DNA of 64,000 nucleotides from Intestinimonas butyriciproducens (lineage in GTDB: Bacteria; Bacillota; Clostridia; Oscillospirales; Oscillospiraceae): the NCBI RefSeq assembly GCF_004154955.1, contig NZ_CP011524.1, forward strand, positions 2,976,001 to 3,040,000, read 5' to 3'. This document shows, in pieces, positions 42,152-50,999 of the stretch. The stretch's first letter is position 1, and each line of letters starts with the position of its first letter. The notes under the pieces are model-generated. The model saw nothing but the letters and a program-made list of their open reading frames with translations, had not been told where the DNA came from and searched no databases. Made by a program: the position numbers and the translations under genes.

Positions 42152-43179
42152 GCCTTATTTATGATGAGATCAAGAATCAGTACCAGGCCATGCGCAGGTG
42201 CGCGGAGCACCTGGAGGCACGGCTCCCCGAAATCCGGGCTCTGGTGGAGCAAGTCAACCCTCCCCTTGTGGTCTTTATGGGCTGCGGCTCCAGCTTCTCC
42301 CTGGCCAAATCCATGGCGGACACCGTCAATATCCGCCTGAAACGCCCCTCCTTTGCCGTCCCCGCCGGAGACGCCACGGTCCACGCGGCACGGTATGCCG
42401 GCACGATGGAGGGAGCCCTGATTGTCCCGGTGTCCCGCTCCGGCAGCACATCCGAAGTGATGTTCGCGCTGGACGCGCTGAAGGCGGCCGGCTGCTCCTT
42501 TACCGTGCTCAGTCTCTCCTGTGCGGAACACTGCAAACTTTCCGAGCACAGCGCCCTGTCCATTGAGATGCCCTGGTGCTTCGATGAGAGCGTATGCCAG
42601 ACCAGGACGGTGAGCTGTCTCTATTACTCAGTGATATACGTGCTCTCCCGCCTGATGGGCGACGAGACCCTTCGGGCCCAGCTCCTGGCTTTCCCGGACA
42701 TAGGAGAGCGCTATGTCCGGCGCTTCGAGGCCGAGTGGGAGGCCCTGGCCGGCAGGAGCTGGGATCATGCCGTGGTCCTGGCGGACGCGGAGATCCACGG
42801 CATCGCCGAGGAGGGTGCCCTGGCCTTTAAAGAGGTCTGCCAGCTTCCCAGCAACTGCTACCACGTACTGGACGTCCGTCATGGGCCCATGGTCCTCATC
42901 CGGGACAGGACCCTGGTTATCGCCGCCATCGCCAGCGGACCTCTGGAGCAGGACCTGATCCGGGATATGGTGGGGCACGGTTCCACCGTGGTCACCTGTA
43001 CCGACCGTCCTCTTGCAATCGATGGGGCCCTCAACTTTCCTGTGGACGAGGATCTGGACCACATCGTGCGAGGTCTGGCTGTCATCGTGTTGTGCCAGCT
43101 CACCGCTTTCTACAAGTCCAGGGTCACCGGCACCGACCCCGACCACCCCGACGGGCTGGACGCCTGGATCAAGCTGTGA
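42148..43179 (+). CDS. agaS: SIS-domain aldose-ketose isomerase/deaminase (AgaS-like)
   Basis: 343 residues with two SIS modules. First: 'VVFMGCGSSFSLAKSMADTV' and 'LIVPVSRSGSTSEVMFAL' (phosphate-binding SRSGST). Second: 'AFKEVCQLPSNCYHVLDVRHGPMVLIRDRTLVI', with the E and RHGP motifs characteristic of GlmS/AgaS-type enzymes. No glutaminase domain is present. AgaS converts galactosamine-6-P to tagatose-6-P with release of ammonia; a GlcN-6-P deaminase role is the alternative. It overlaps the ROK gene (ATGA) and precedes a GatZ-like gene, which favours the GalNAc-tagatose route. Confidence 0.8.
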   Translation: MSLIYDEIKNQYQAMRRCAEHLEARLPEIRALVEQVNPPLVVFMGCGSSFSLAKSMADTVNIRLKRPSFAVPAGDATVHAARYAGTMEGALIVPVSRSGSTSEVMFALDALKAAGCSFTVLSLSCAEHCKLSEHSALSIEMPWCFDESVCQTRTVSCLYYSVIYVLSRLMGDETLRAQLLAFPDIGERYVRRFEAEWEALAGRSWDHAVVLADAEIHGIAEEGALAFKEVCQLPSNCYHVLDVRHGPMVLIRDRTLVIAAIASGPLEQDLIRDMVGHGSTVVTCTDRPLAIDGALNFPVDEDLDHIVRGLAVIVLCQLTAFYKSRVTGTDPDHPDGLDAWIKL

Positions 43180-43184
43180 GCGCC

Positions 43185-44492
43185 ATGGGACATATTTTAC
43201 AGGAAATTGCCGCCGCCAACCGGGCGGGCGAGGGCGTGGGCATCTATTCCTGCTGCAGCGCCAACGAATATGTGCTGCGCGCCGCTCTGAAAAAGGCCCG
43301 GGAACACCGCACCTATGTCCTCATCGAATCCACCGCCAATCAGGTAGATCAGTTCGGCGGCTATATCGGCATGACGCCGGAACAATTTTACGCCTATGTA
43401 CTGGGGCTCGCCCGTGAGCTGGACGTGCCCAGCAGCCAGGTCATCCTGGGGGGCGATCACCTGGGCCCCCTGACCTTTGCTGAGAAACCGGAGGCCGAGG
43501 CCATGGCCCTCGCCCGTGAACTCGTCCGCCGGTACGTCCTCGCCGGCTTTACCAAAATACATATCGACACCAGTATGAAGGTGGGGGACGACGACGCCCA
43601 TCTCCGCCTGCCCGACGAGGTCATCGCCCGGCGGGGCGCAGAGCTGTGCGCCGTGGCCGAAGCGGCTTACACCCAGCGGCGGGCTCAGGACCCGGATGCC
43701 GTAGCCCCGGTCTATGTGGTGGGCAGCGAAGTGCCCATTCCGGGCGGTGCCCAGGAGGCGGAGGAGGGCATCGCCGTTACGGAACCCTCCGATCTGGACC
43801 ATACTCTGCACGCATTTCGGGACGCCTTCCTCTCCAGAGGGCTGGAGGACGCCTGGGAACGGGTGGTAGCCGTGGTGGTCCAGCCCGGCGTGGAGTTTGG
43901 GAGCGATTCTGTCTTTGATTACAGCCGGTCCAGCGCCGCCAAAATCACCGGTGCACTGCACCGCTATGACCGGTTGGTGCTGGAGGGCCATTCCACCGAC
44001 TATCAGACCAGATATGCCCTGCGGGAGATGGTGGAGGACGGGGTGGCCATCCTGAAGGTGGGGCCTGCCCTCACATTTGCCGTGCGGGAGGGTCTCTTTG
44101 CCCTGGAGTGTATCGAACGGGAGCTCTTCTCCGATACGGAGGCGCCCCTGAGCGGCTTTCGTGCCGTGTTGGAGGCGGCCATGCTTCGGGACGACAAGTA
44201 CTGGAGGAAGCATTATCACGGTACCGAATCACAGCAGAAATATGACCGGGCCTTCAGCCTGTCGGACAGGGCCCGCTACTATCTCACCGACGGAGAAGTG
44301 CGCAGCTCCATCCGCCGGCTGATGGACCGTCTGGGCAGCCGCCCCATCCCCTATTCCCTGCTAAGTCAGTACCTGCCCCGCCAGGCGGAACGGGTGCGGA
44401 CCACGGCCCTGGAAAATGAGCCCAACGCCCTATTGGAGGACCATGTGGGCGATGTAATCGAGGATTACCTATACGCGACATTAAGACACTGA
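43185..44492 (+). CDS. D-tagatose-1,6-bisphosphate aldolase subunit GatZ/KbaZ-like
   Basis: 435 residues from the ATG at 43185, five bases after the SIS stop; the ribosome site is weak, so coupling is likely. The family pattern is clear: 'AANRAGEGVGIYSCCSANEYVLRAAL', 'VLIESTANQVDQFGGYIGMTPEQF', VILGGDHLGPLTF, 'IHIDTSMKVGDD', 'YVVGSEVPIPGGAQE', 'EGHSTDYQT' and VGPALTFAVREGLFAL. In enterobacteria GatZ/KbaZ is a non-catalytic partner of the class II aldolase GatY/KbaY. No GatY partner or tagatose-6-P kinase is encoded in this window, so either they are elsewhere or this protein has its own activity. Confidence 0.88.
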   Translation: MGHILQEIAAANRAGEGVGIYSCCSANEYVLRAALKKAREHRTYVLIESTANQVDQFGGYIGMTPEQFYAYVLGLARELDVPSSQVILGGDHLGPLTFAEKPEAEAMALARELVRRYVLAGFTKIHIDTSMKVGDDDAHLRLPDEVIARRGAELCAVAEAAYTQRRAQDPDAVAPVYVVGSEVPIPGGAQEAEEGIAVTEPSDLDHTLHAFRDAFLSRGLEDAWERVVAVVVQPGVEFGSDSVFDYSRSSAAKITGALHRYDRLVLEGHSTDYQTRYALREMVEDGVAILKVGPALTFAVREGLFALECIERELFSDTEAPLSGFRAVLEAAMLRDDKYWRKHYHGTESQQKYDRAFSLSDRARYYLTDGEVRSSIRRLMDRLGSRPIPYSLLSQYLPRQAERVRTTALENEPNALLEDHVGDVIEDYLYATLRH

Positions 44493-44582
44493 AAAGAAGT
44501 GGAGGGTAGCCGATCGGAAGATAACGCAGACGCACACCCACAGGAAGGACTCAACTCGATTGAATTTTAAGGAGGTACTGAA

Positions 44583-45953
44583 ATGAAACTGACGAAACGA
44601 CTGATCACATTCTCTCTTGCAACGGCCCTGGCGCTCTCCCTGGCCGCCTGCGGCGGCGGCTCCGGCGGCGGCACTCCCGCCCCCGCCACTACCCAACCCG
44701 CCGACTCCTCCTCCGCCACGGAGCCCATCAAGCTGACGATGGCCACCTTCCTCTATGTTGAGGCCCCCCACCGTGCCGTAATCGACCGGCTGGTGGAGGA
44801 GTACAACAAGATTGACCCCAATGTGCAGATCGAGATCTCCGGCGCCGGCTATGCCGACTACTGGAACAACCTGACCACAGAGATCCTGGCTAACAACGAG
44901 ACCGACATCATGCAGATCTATCCGGAGAACCTGGCCTCCTACCAGACGCTGCGGGAGGGCGGCGCTTTCCTGGACCTCACCGATCGCTTCAACGCAGCGG
45001 GGCTGGAGGGCAAGCTCACCGGCCAGGAGACCGGTGTATATGACGATAAAACGCTGGGCGTGTCCAACTACTCCTGGGGCACTACCGCCATGTTCTACCG
45101 CAAATCCATGCTGGAGGAAAAGGGCATCGACCCCGAGAGCATCAAGACACAGGACGACTTCCTGGATGCCTGCCGCAAGTTCTCCGAGGGCGACAGCGTG
45201 GCAATGGGCGTCGTATACGGCACCCACGCCTTCTCCGTCAGCGAGTGGAACCGTCTGATCGCCCGTCCCGTCTCCAATGGCCTGTATTTTGCCGACGGCG
45301 AAACCGCGCCTTACACCGCAGACCATCTGAACTGTAACTCTGAGGCCAACGTCTGGGCCGCCCAGTGGTGGAACGACTTCATCGCCACCGAGAAGTGCGG
45401 CAAGCTGGTGCTGGACAAGAAGGACTCCCGCGAGATGTTCTGGAACGGCGAAGTCCCCTTCTGCATGGATGGCCCTTGGTTCATCGGCATGTGCCAGGAG
45501 CATGACGCCGCCATGATGGACGACATCGGCATCATCCCCCAGTTCGACGTGGTCTATAACGGCGAAACCTATAAGCCCAACCCCACCAACTTCCCCGTGC
45601 TCAGTCTCATCAGCAGCAAGTGCGAGCACCCCGACGAGGCTTGGGACTTCCTGCTTTGGATGACCAGCGCCGAGGCCCAGAAGATCATCGCCGACTGCGG
45701 CCAGATTCCCGCCAGCATCGAGTACGCCTCCTCTGACGAGTACAAGGCTGCGTATCCCCTCTCCGCCCTGTTCTATGACTTCATGGAGAACAACTACACC
45801 ACTCTGATCGCCGACCCTGCCATCCCCGAATACAGCGAACTCAGCCAGGTCATGATCGACGCCGCCGCCGAGATGTTCACCGATACGCCGGTGGATGTCA
45901 AGCCGATCCTGGACGAGGCCCACGACAAGATGGCCGCCATTCTGGGCTCCTGA
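44583..45953 (+). CDS. ABC transporter sugar-binding lipoprotein
   Basis: 456 residues; AAGGAGG seven bases before the ATG. Lipobox LAAC with acylated C23, then a Gly/Ser/Pro/Thr linker. Solute-binding family 1 features: 'LTMATFLYVEAPHRAVIDRLVEEYNKIDPNVQIEISG', 'DIMQIYPENLASYQTL', 'GVSNYSWGTTAMFYRKSMLEEKGIDPESIKTQDDFLDACRKF', 'VPFCMDGPWFIGMCQE'. This is the CUT1 (carbohydrate) type. It forms one transporter with the permeases at 46092 and 46985; no ATPase gene is present in the cluster, so a shared MsmK-type ATPase elsewhere is expected. Confidence 0.93.
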   Translation: MKLTKRLITFSLATALALSLAACGGGSGGGTPAPATTQPADSSSATEPIKLTMATFLYVEAPHRAVIDRLVEEYNKIDPNVQIEISGAGYADYWNNLTTEILANNETDIMQIYPENLASYQTLREGGAFLDLTDRFNAAGLEGKLTGQETGVYDDKTLGVSNYSWGTTAMFYRKSMLEEKGIDPESIKTQDDFLDACRKFSEGDSVAMGVVYGTHAFSVSEWNRLIARPVSNGLYFADGETAPYTADHLNCNSEANVWAAQWWNDFIATEKCGKLVLDKKDSREMFWNGEVPFCMDGPWFIGMCQEHDAAMMDDIGIIPQFDVVYNGETYKPNPTNFPVLSLISSKCEHPDEAWDFLLWMTSAEAQKIIADCGQIPASIEYASSDEYKAAYPLSALFYDFMENNYTTLIADPAIPEYSELSQVMIDAAAEMFTDTPVDVKPILDEAHDKMAAILGS

Positions 45954-45982
45954 GCCTGACGCAGATCCACAGCGCATACGGA

Positions 45983-46014
45983 CCGGCGCCGGCGGCAGTT
46001 GCCGCCGGCGCCGG
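45983..46014 (+). other. GC-rich stem-loop between binding-protein and permease genes
   Basis: A perfect 15-bp stem, CCGGCGCCGGCGGCA / TGCCGCCGGCGCCGG, with a 2-base loop (4 if the last pair is open), and no T tract after it. It probably stabilises the upstream message and gives more binding protein than permease. Confidence 0.7.
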
Positions 46015-46091
46015 AATCAAATCAGCCAGAGCTTAACCGGTGAAGTCGGTCCGGGCCCGGTCCGCTTCTCCGCCGATAGGGAGGGCGCCCC

Positions 46092-46988
46092 ATGAAAAGA
46101 CTGAAAATAAGCCGCGAGACAAAGAGCGGCTATCTCTTTATCTTACCGCTGGTGATCATCCTGGCCGTCTTCCTGGCCTACCCGATCCTCAAGGCGGCTT
46201 TGATGAGCGTGCAATACTGGAAAATGACCAAGCCGTCGCCCGACGGACACTACTTTGTGGGTGTGGAAAACTACGTCAACGTGTTCCAAGATGAGTTTTT
46301 CTGGAACTCGGCGCGGGTGACCGTGCTGTACATGGTGGTGACGGTGGCGTTCCGGTTCATCCTCGGCTTTGGCACCGCATTGACCCTGAATACAAAGTTC
46401 CGGGGCTGCGGACTGGCCAGAGCTCTGATCATCATCCCCTGGGCCGTCCCGGAGGTGGTGGCATGCCTGGTCTGGATCCTGATGTACGACAAGGATTACG
46501 GCATCATCAATTCAATGCTCACCGGCATGGGAGTCCTCTCAGGAAACGTGGGCTGGCTGCTGGACAAAAACGTGGCGCTTCCGGCGGCCATGGCGGTCAA
46601 TATTTGGAAGGGGTTCCCCTTTGTGGCCATCATGCTGCTGGCCGGGCTGCAGGGGATTGATCAGGAGATGTATGAGGCCGCCACAGTCGACGGGGCTACC
46701 CGCCTCCAAAAGCTGCGCTATATCACCTGGCCCTCACTCAAGCCCGTCTCCATGGTCGTGTTCCTTCTGCTCATCATCTGGACGCTGAAAGACTACGCCA
46801 TCGCCTATCTGCTGGCCAAGGGCGGCCCCGCACGTGCCACGGAGATTCTCACCATCTTTGTGCAGCAGACGGCCTTTAAATATTTTGACTTCGGTAAGGC
46901 CTCGGCAGTGGGCATGCTCATGCTCCTGGCAAGCTGCATCTTCACCGGGCTCTACTTCCGAGCTCTGAATAAAGGAGAGAAGGCATGA
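46092..46988 (+). CDS. Sugar ABC transporter permease (MalF/UgpA type)
   Basis: 298 residues; GGGAGG eight bases before the ATG. Six TM helices. The EAA loop that contacts the ATPase is visible: 'YEAATVDGATRLQKLRYITWPSLKP'. CUT1 transporter subunit, coupled by ATGA overlap to the second permease. The substrate is presumably the amino sugar or oligosaccharide handled by the neighbouring enzymes (inference). Confidence 0.94.
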   Translation: MKRLKISRETKSGYLFILPLVIILAVFLAYPILKAALMSVQYWKMTKPSPDGHYFVGVENYVNVFQDEFFWNSARVTVLYMVVTVAFRFILGFGTALTLNTKFRGCGLARALIIIPWAVPEVVACLVWILMYDKDYGIINSMLTGMGVLSGNVGWLLDKNVALPAAMAVNIWKGFPFVAIMLLAGLQGIDQEMYEAATVDGATRLQKLRYITWPSLKPVSMVVFLLLIIWTLKDYAIAYLLAKGGPARATEILTIFVQQTAFKYFDFGKASAVGMLMLLASCIFTGLYFRALNKGEKA

Positions 46989-47821
46989 AGAAATCACTTG
47001 GACTGAAGATCGGAGTCGTCGTGGTCGCAGTGCTGGTCTGCCTCTTTGCCATTTTCCCCTTTATCTGGATGATCTCCGTCTCTTTCAAACCCGCCAGCGA
47101 AGTGTATGCCGCGCCCACCCTTTTCCCCAAAGCGCCCACACTCGACGGCTACAAGGCCATGCTCTCCACCACCGGTGCCTTCAGCTTTACCACCTGGCTC
47201 CAGAACAGCGTCATCGTTTCCCTCTGCACCACGCTGTTCTCCCTGATCATCGCCACCTTGGGCGCCTATGGTATCTCCCGGTTTCATTTTAAGGGACGCA
47301 GCGCTCTCTCCTACATTATCCTCACGACCCAAGTCATTCCCGGCGCCCTCATCGTGGTGCCGATGTACGTGATCATGGGCAATATGAACCTGCTGGACAA
47401 CATGTTCGGACTGATTTTAGCCTATACCACCTTTACCGTGCCCTTCTGCACCTGGATGATGAAGGGCTATTTCGACTCCATCTCGCCCACCATCGACGAA
47501 GCGGCCATGGTGGACGGAGCCAACCGCTTTCAGGTTTTCTCCAGAATCGTGCTCCCGCTCTCCCTGCCCGGGCTTGCGGCTACCACGATCTTCGCCTTCA
47601 TCTCCGGTTGGAACGAATACGTGTTCGCCAGCGTCCTGCTGCGCAGCTACAGCAACTGGACGCTCCCCATCGGTATCGCCAGCTTCCAGGGGCAATACGA
47701 CACCAACTGGGGCACGCTGATGGCCGGGGCCGTCATGATCACCGTCCCGGTGGTCATCATCTTCTGGCTGCTCCAGAAGCATCTGGTCGCCGGTATGACG
47801 GCGGGCGCCGTCAAGGGCTGA
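46985..47821 (+). CDS. Sugar ABC transporter permease (MalG/UgpE type)
   Basis: 278 residues with six TM helices and the EAA motif 'IDEAAMVDGANRFQVFSRIVLPLSLPG'. It has the usual N-terminal FPFIWMISVSFKP region of MalG-type permeases. The start overlaps the first permease stop by four bases. It is the last transporter gene; no ATP-binding subunit follows. Confidence 0.94.
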   Translation: MKKSLGLKIGVVVVAVLVCLFAIFPFIWMISVSFKPASEVYAAPTLFPKAPTLDGYKAMLSTTGAFSFTTWLQNSVIVSLCTTLFSLIIATLGAYGISRFHFKGRSALSYIILTTQVIPGALIVVPMYVIMGNMNLLDNMFGLILAYTTFTVPFCTWMMKGYFDSISPTIDEAAMVDGANRFQVFSRIVLPLSLPGLAATTIFAFISGWNEYVFASVLLRSYSNWTLPIGIASFQGQYDTNWGTLMAGAVMITVPVVIIFWLLQKHLVAGMTAGAVKG

Positions 47822-47863
47822 TTCTATGGTTCTCAATATTTTTGATGGAATAAGGGTGAATGA

Positions 47864-48895
47864 ATGATGGAAAAGAAAATTAAAATGGGTATCGTAGGCG
47901 CCGGCACCTGGGGCAGGACCCACGCCTATATCTATCGGGAGCACAGCAATGCCGAGCCGGTGGCCATCTGCGACATGAACCGTGAGCGGGCTCAGGCCAT
48001 CGCCGATGAATTCGGCATCAAAGAGGTCTATACCGACTACCACGAGATGGCGGAAAAGGCCGACATTGACGCCGTGGCCATCGTCACACCAGACTTTGCC
48101 CACGCCGACATCGCCTGCTGCTTTGCCGATCACAAGCGGCACCTGCTCATCGAGAAACCCCTGGCCACCACCCGCGAGGACGCCGAGCGCATTGTGGAGG
48201 CGGTGAAACGCAACGGCGTGCGGTGTATGGTGGACCTCCACAACCGCTGGAACGCCCCCTTCAACACCTGCAAGCAGCTCATCGAGGCGGGCAAGCTGGG
48301 AGATCCCTATACCGCCTATATCCGCCACAGCGACATCAAGTGGTGCGCTACGGACCTGCTTCCATGGGCGGCCAAGTCCTCCATCCTCTGGTTCCTGGGC
48401 AGCCATTCCCTGGACACCCTGCGCTGGCTCTTCAACGACGAAGTCAAGCGGGTCTACGCGGTAAAACGCGAGGGCATCCTAAAGGCGGAGGGCATCGATA
48501 CCCCCGACATCTATCTGTCCACTATCGAATTTGAACACGGCGGGATCGCCCATATGGAAAACGGCTGGGTCACCCCCAACGGCAACGGCAATGTCAACGA
48601 CTTCCGTTTCTCCATCATGGGCACCGAGGGCATGGTAAACCTGAATCTCTCCAACCACGACCTTATCACCTTTGCCGACCAGGAGAAGATCATGGTCCCC
48701 GATATTCTGGTGAGCAACTTTGTCTTTGGCAAGTGCAAGGGGCTCTCCTATGAGAGCATCCGCGACTTTATCGACCGCATGGTGGACGGCCAGGAGTTCC
48801 GGGTGACGCTGGAGGACTCCCGCAAGACCTGTATTGCAATTCTGGCCATCATCGAATCCGCCGAAAAGGGCATTCCCGTCGAAGTGACTTATTGA
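47864..48895 (+). CDS. Gfo/Idh/MocA-family oxidoreductase
   Basis: 343 residues; AAGGG seven bases upstream (a second ATG follows directly at 47867). The NAD(P) Rossmann motif is MGIVGAGTWGRTHAYIY, with 'AICDMNRERA' for ribose binding, the EKP motif HLLIEKPLATT, and substrate-domain 'HNRWNAPFNTCKQLIEAGKLGDPYTAYI' and FLGSHSLDTLRWLF. It is likely a sugar or aminosugar dehydrogenase/epimerase. Some members (GH109) cleave N-acetylgalactosaminides by NAD-dependent chemistry, but there is no export signal here, so a cytoplasmic role is more likely. In line with the ABC transporter genes and followed by the DUF5107 gene after 13 bases. Confidence 0.9.
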   Translation: MMEKKIKMGIVGAGTWGRTHAYIYREHSNAEPVAICDMNRERAQAIADEFGIKEVYTDYHEMAEKADIDAVAIVTPDFAHADIACCFADHKRHLLIEKPLATTREDAERIVEAVKRNGVRCMVDLHNRWNAPFNTCKQLIEAGKLGDPYTAYIRHSDIKWCATDLLPWAAKSSILWFLGSHSLDTLRWLFNDEVKRVYAVKREGILKAEGIDTPDIYLSTIEFEHGGIAHMENGWVTPNGNGNVNDFRFSIMGTEGMVNLNLSNHDLITFADQEKIMVPDILVSNFVFGKCKGLSYESIRDFIDRMVDGQEFRVTLEDSRKTCIAILAIIESAEKGIPVEVTY

Positions 48896-48908
48896 GGAGG
48901 GGTGCGGC

Positions 48909-50900
48909 ATGAGCAGCCTGACTTTTGAAAAAATGCATATTCCCGGCTCCCATCTGGGGCCCGACAGCGCCTATCCCATCCTCTACAAGCAGAAAATGTT
49001 TGAAAAGACCAGCATTCTGGATGAGTCGGAGGGTCTGTACATTAACTACGGAAATATCCTCCACATGCTGCCCTACACCAGTCAGGACGACTATGATCGC
49101 TCTGAGACCGAGCAGGTCTTTGACGTGGCCGTGCTGGAAAACCGCTTTCTCAAGGCCACCTTTGTCCCCGCCCTGGGCGGGCGCATGTGGTCCCTTTACG
49201 ACAAGGTAACCCAGAGAGACCTCATCATCAACAACCCTGTGTTTCGCCCCTGCAACTTTGCCGTGCGGAACGCCTGGTTCTCCGGCGGCGTGGAGTGGAA
49301 CTGCGGTGTCCGAGGACATTCCGCCCTCACCTGTTCCCCCATTTTCGCCGCCTCCTATGCCCTCGACGACGGCACCCCGGTGCTGCGGCTTTACGCCTTT
49401 GAACGCATCCGGGCCAATACCTTCCAAATGGACTTCTTCCTGAAAGACGACGTCCCCTTCCTCTTTGCCCGGATGCGCCTGGTCAACGGCTCCACAGAGG
49501 TGAAGCCGGTGTATTGGTGGAGCACCATCGCGGTGAAGCAGGAGGAGGGGGCCAGAGTCATCGTTCCCGCCGACGAGGCCTATATCAATCAGGACGAGGA
49601 TCCGGTGTACAAGCTCCCCATCCCCATGGTAGACGGCGTAGATCTCTCTTATCCCACCAACCACACCATTGTGGTGGATCATTTCTACAAGATCCCCGAG
49701 GGACAGCGGAAATACGAGGCCTATGTCCGGGCTGACGGCAAGGGCATCATCCACGCATCCACCCGCCGTCTGAAGGGCCGGAAAATGTTTGTCTGGGGCA
49801 CCTCTGTGGGAGGGGACAACTGGCAGAAGTTCCTCACCGGCGGCACCGGCTACGACCAGCCCTACCTGGAGATCCAGGCAGGACTGGCTCCCACCCAGAA
49901 CGAGAGCCTCCCCATGCCCCCGCAGACCGCTTGGGAATGGCTGGAGGCCTACGGCGCGGTGGACTTCTCTCCCGAGCGCGTCCACGGCCCCTGGCAGGAG
50001 AGCAAACAGGCCGTACAGCAGTGGCTGGACGGCGTACTCCCTGAGGCGGAGATGGACCGGATGCTCCAGGCCACCCATACCGCCGCCACCTCCCCCGCCA
50101 AGGTGGTGCTGAAGGGGCAGGGCTGGGGCGCGCTGGATAACCTGATGCAGGAGTCCCGGGGGCGCAAGCCGGTGGCCCCTTACCTTGACTTCGGCGGGCT
50201 GGAGCCCGCGCAGCAAGTGTGGTATCGTTTCCTGAAAAACGGCTATCTGGACTGCCCCGACCCCAAGGATTCTCCCGCCTCCTTCTTGGTCCAGAACGAG
50301 TGGTTTGACCTTCTGAAAAAGGCGGTGAAATCCGCCGACGAAAAGAATTGGTATGCCTGGTACCATCTGGGCCTGTGCTACTTTGCCCGTGACCTCTACG
50401 AGGACGCCCTGAACGCCTTTGAGACATCCATGGCTCTGGAACAGAGTACCTGGGGCTACCACGGTCTGGCCAATGTCTGGCGGGTACTGGGGGATGAGCA
50501 CCGCAGCGCCTACCTGATGGCCAAGGCCCGGGCGCTCAATCCTGGTGATCTGCCGCTTGCCAAAGAGGCGCTTCGTTTTGCCTATGAGGCCGGCGAATAC
50601 GCACTGATGAATTCGGTCTATGACGAGCTGACGGACGAGCAGCGCGCGGCTCCCATGGTGCAGGCCTACCACGCCTTTGCCCTGGCCCACACGGGACGGC
50701 CAGAGGAAGCTCTGGCCATTCTGGAAGCCGGCGGCGGCCTGGAGATCCCCGATTTGCGGGAGGGCGACAACTCCGTGCCCAACGAGTATATCTTTATCCA
50801 GCAGACTTTGGCGGCCCGCGAGGGCAGGACCCTGGACCCCGAAGAGGTGGTGGTCCCTGAAAAAGTGGACTTCCGCATGTTCCACGCCAGAGCGAAATAA
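48909..50900 (+). CDS. DUF5107 domain + TPR protein
   Basis: 663 residues; GGAGGGG before the ATG. The N-terminal ~1-330 is the DUF5107 fold, related to aldose-1-epimerase/galactose-mutarotase beta-sandwiches: 'VAVLENRFLKATFVPALGGRMWSLYDKVTQRDLI', 'PCNFAVRNAWFSGGVEWNCGVRGHS', 'YWWSTIAVKQ'. The C-terminal third is tetratricopeptide-like: 'WYAWYHLGLCYFARDLYEDALNAFETSMAL', 'GYHGLANVWRVLGDEHRSAYLMAKARALNPGDL' and 'AYHAFALAHTGRPEEALAILEAGGG'. No signal peptide. DUF5107-TPR proteins accompany carbohydrate uptake loci; their catalytic role is not known to me. Ends at a strong terminator. Confidence 0.85.
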   Translation: MSSLTFEKMHIPGSHLGPDSAYPILYKQKMFEKTSILDESEGLYINYGNILHMLPYTSQDDYDRSETEQVFDVAVLENRFLKATFVPALGGRMWSLYDKVTQRDLIINNPVFRPCNFAVRNAWFSGGVEWNCGVRGHSALTCSPIFAASYALDDGTPVLRLYAFERIRANTFQMDFFLKDDVPFLFARMRLVNGSTEVKPVYWWSTIAVKQEEGARVIVPADEAYINQDEDPVYKLPIPMVDGVDLSYPTNHTIVVDHFYKIPEGQRKYEAYVRADGKGIIHASTRRLKGRKMFVWGTSVGGDNWQKFLTGGTGYDQPYLEIQAGLAPTQNESLPMPPQTAWEWLEAYGAVDFSPERVHGPWQESKQAVQQWLDGVLPEAEMDRMLQATHTAATSPAKVVLKGQGWGALDNLMQESRGRKPVAPYLDFGGLEPAQQVWYRFLKNGYLDCPDPKDSPASFLVQNEWFDLLKKAVKSADEKNWYAWYHLGLCYFARDLYEDALNAFETSMALEQSTWGYHGLANVWRVLGDEHRSAYLMAKARALNPGDLPLAKEALRFAYEAGEYALMNSVYDELTDEQRAAPMVQAYHAFALAHTGRPEEALAILEAGGGLEIPDLREGDNSVPNEYIFIQQTLAAREGRTLDPEEVVVPEKVDFRMFHARAK

Positions 50901-50916
50901 CCTGCAATCACCCGGA

Positions 50917-50950
50917 ACGCCCCCCAGTCTGCTCTGGGGGGCGTTTTTTC
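50917..50950 (+). terminator. Rho-independent terminator after the DUF5107 gene
   Basis: ACGCCCCCCAG / CTGGGGGGCGT stem (about 11 bp, 6-base loop) followed by TTTTTT, starting 17 bases after the stop. Confidence 0.93.
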
Positions 50951-50999
50951 ACAGAAAGCGCCCGCCGGGCCCGGCGGGCGCTCCTCAGGAGGCGTTCAA

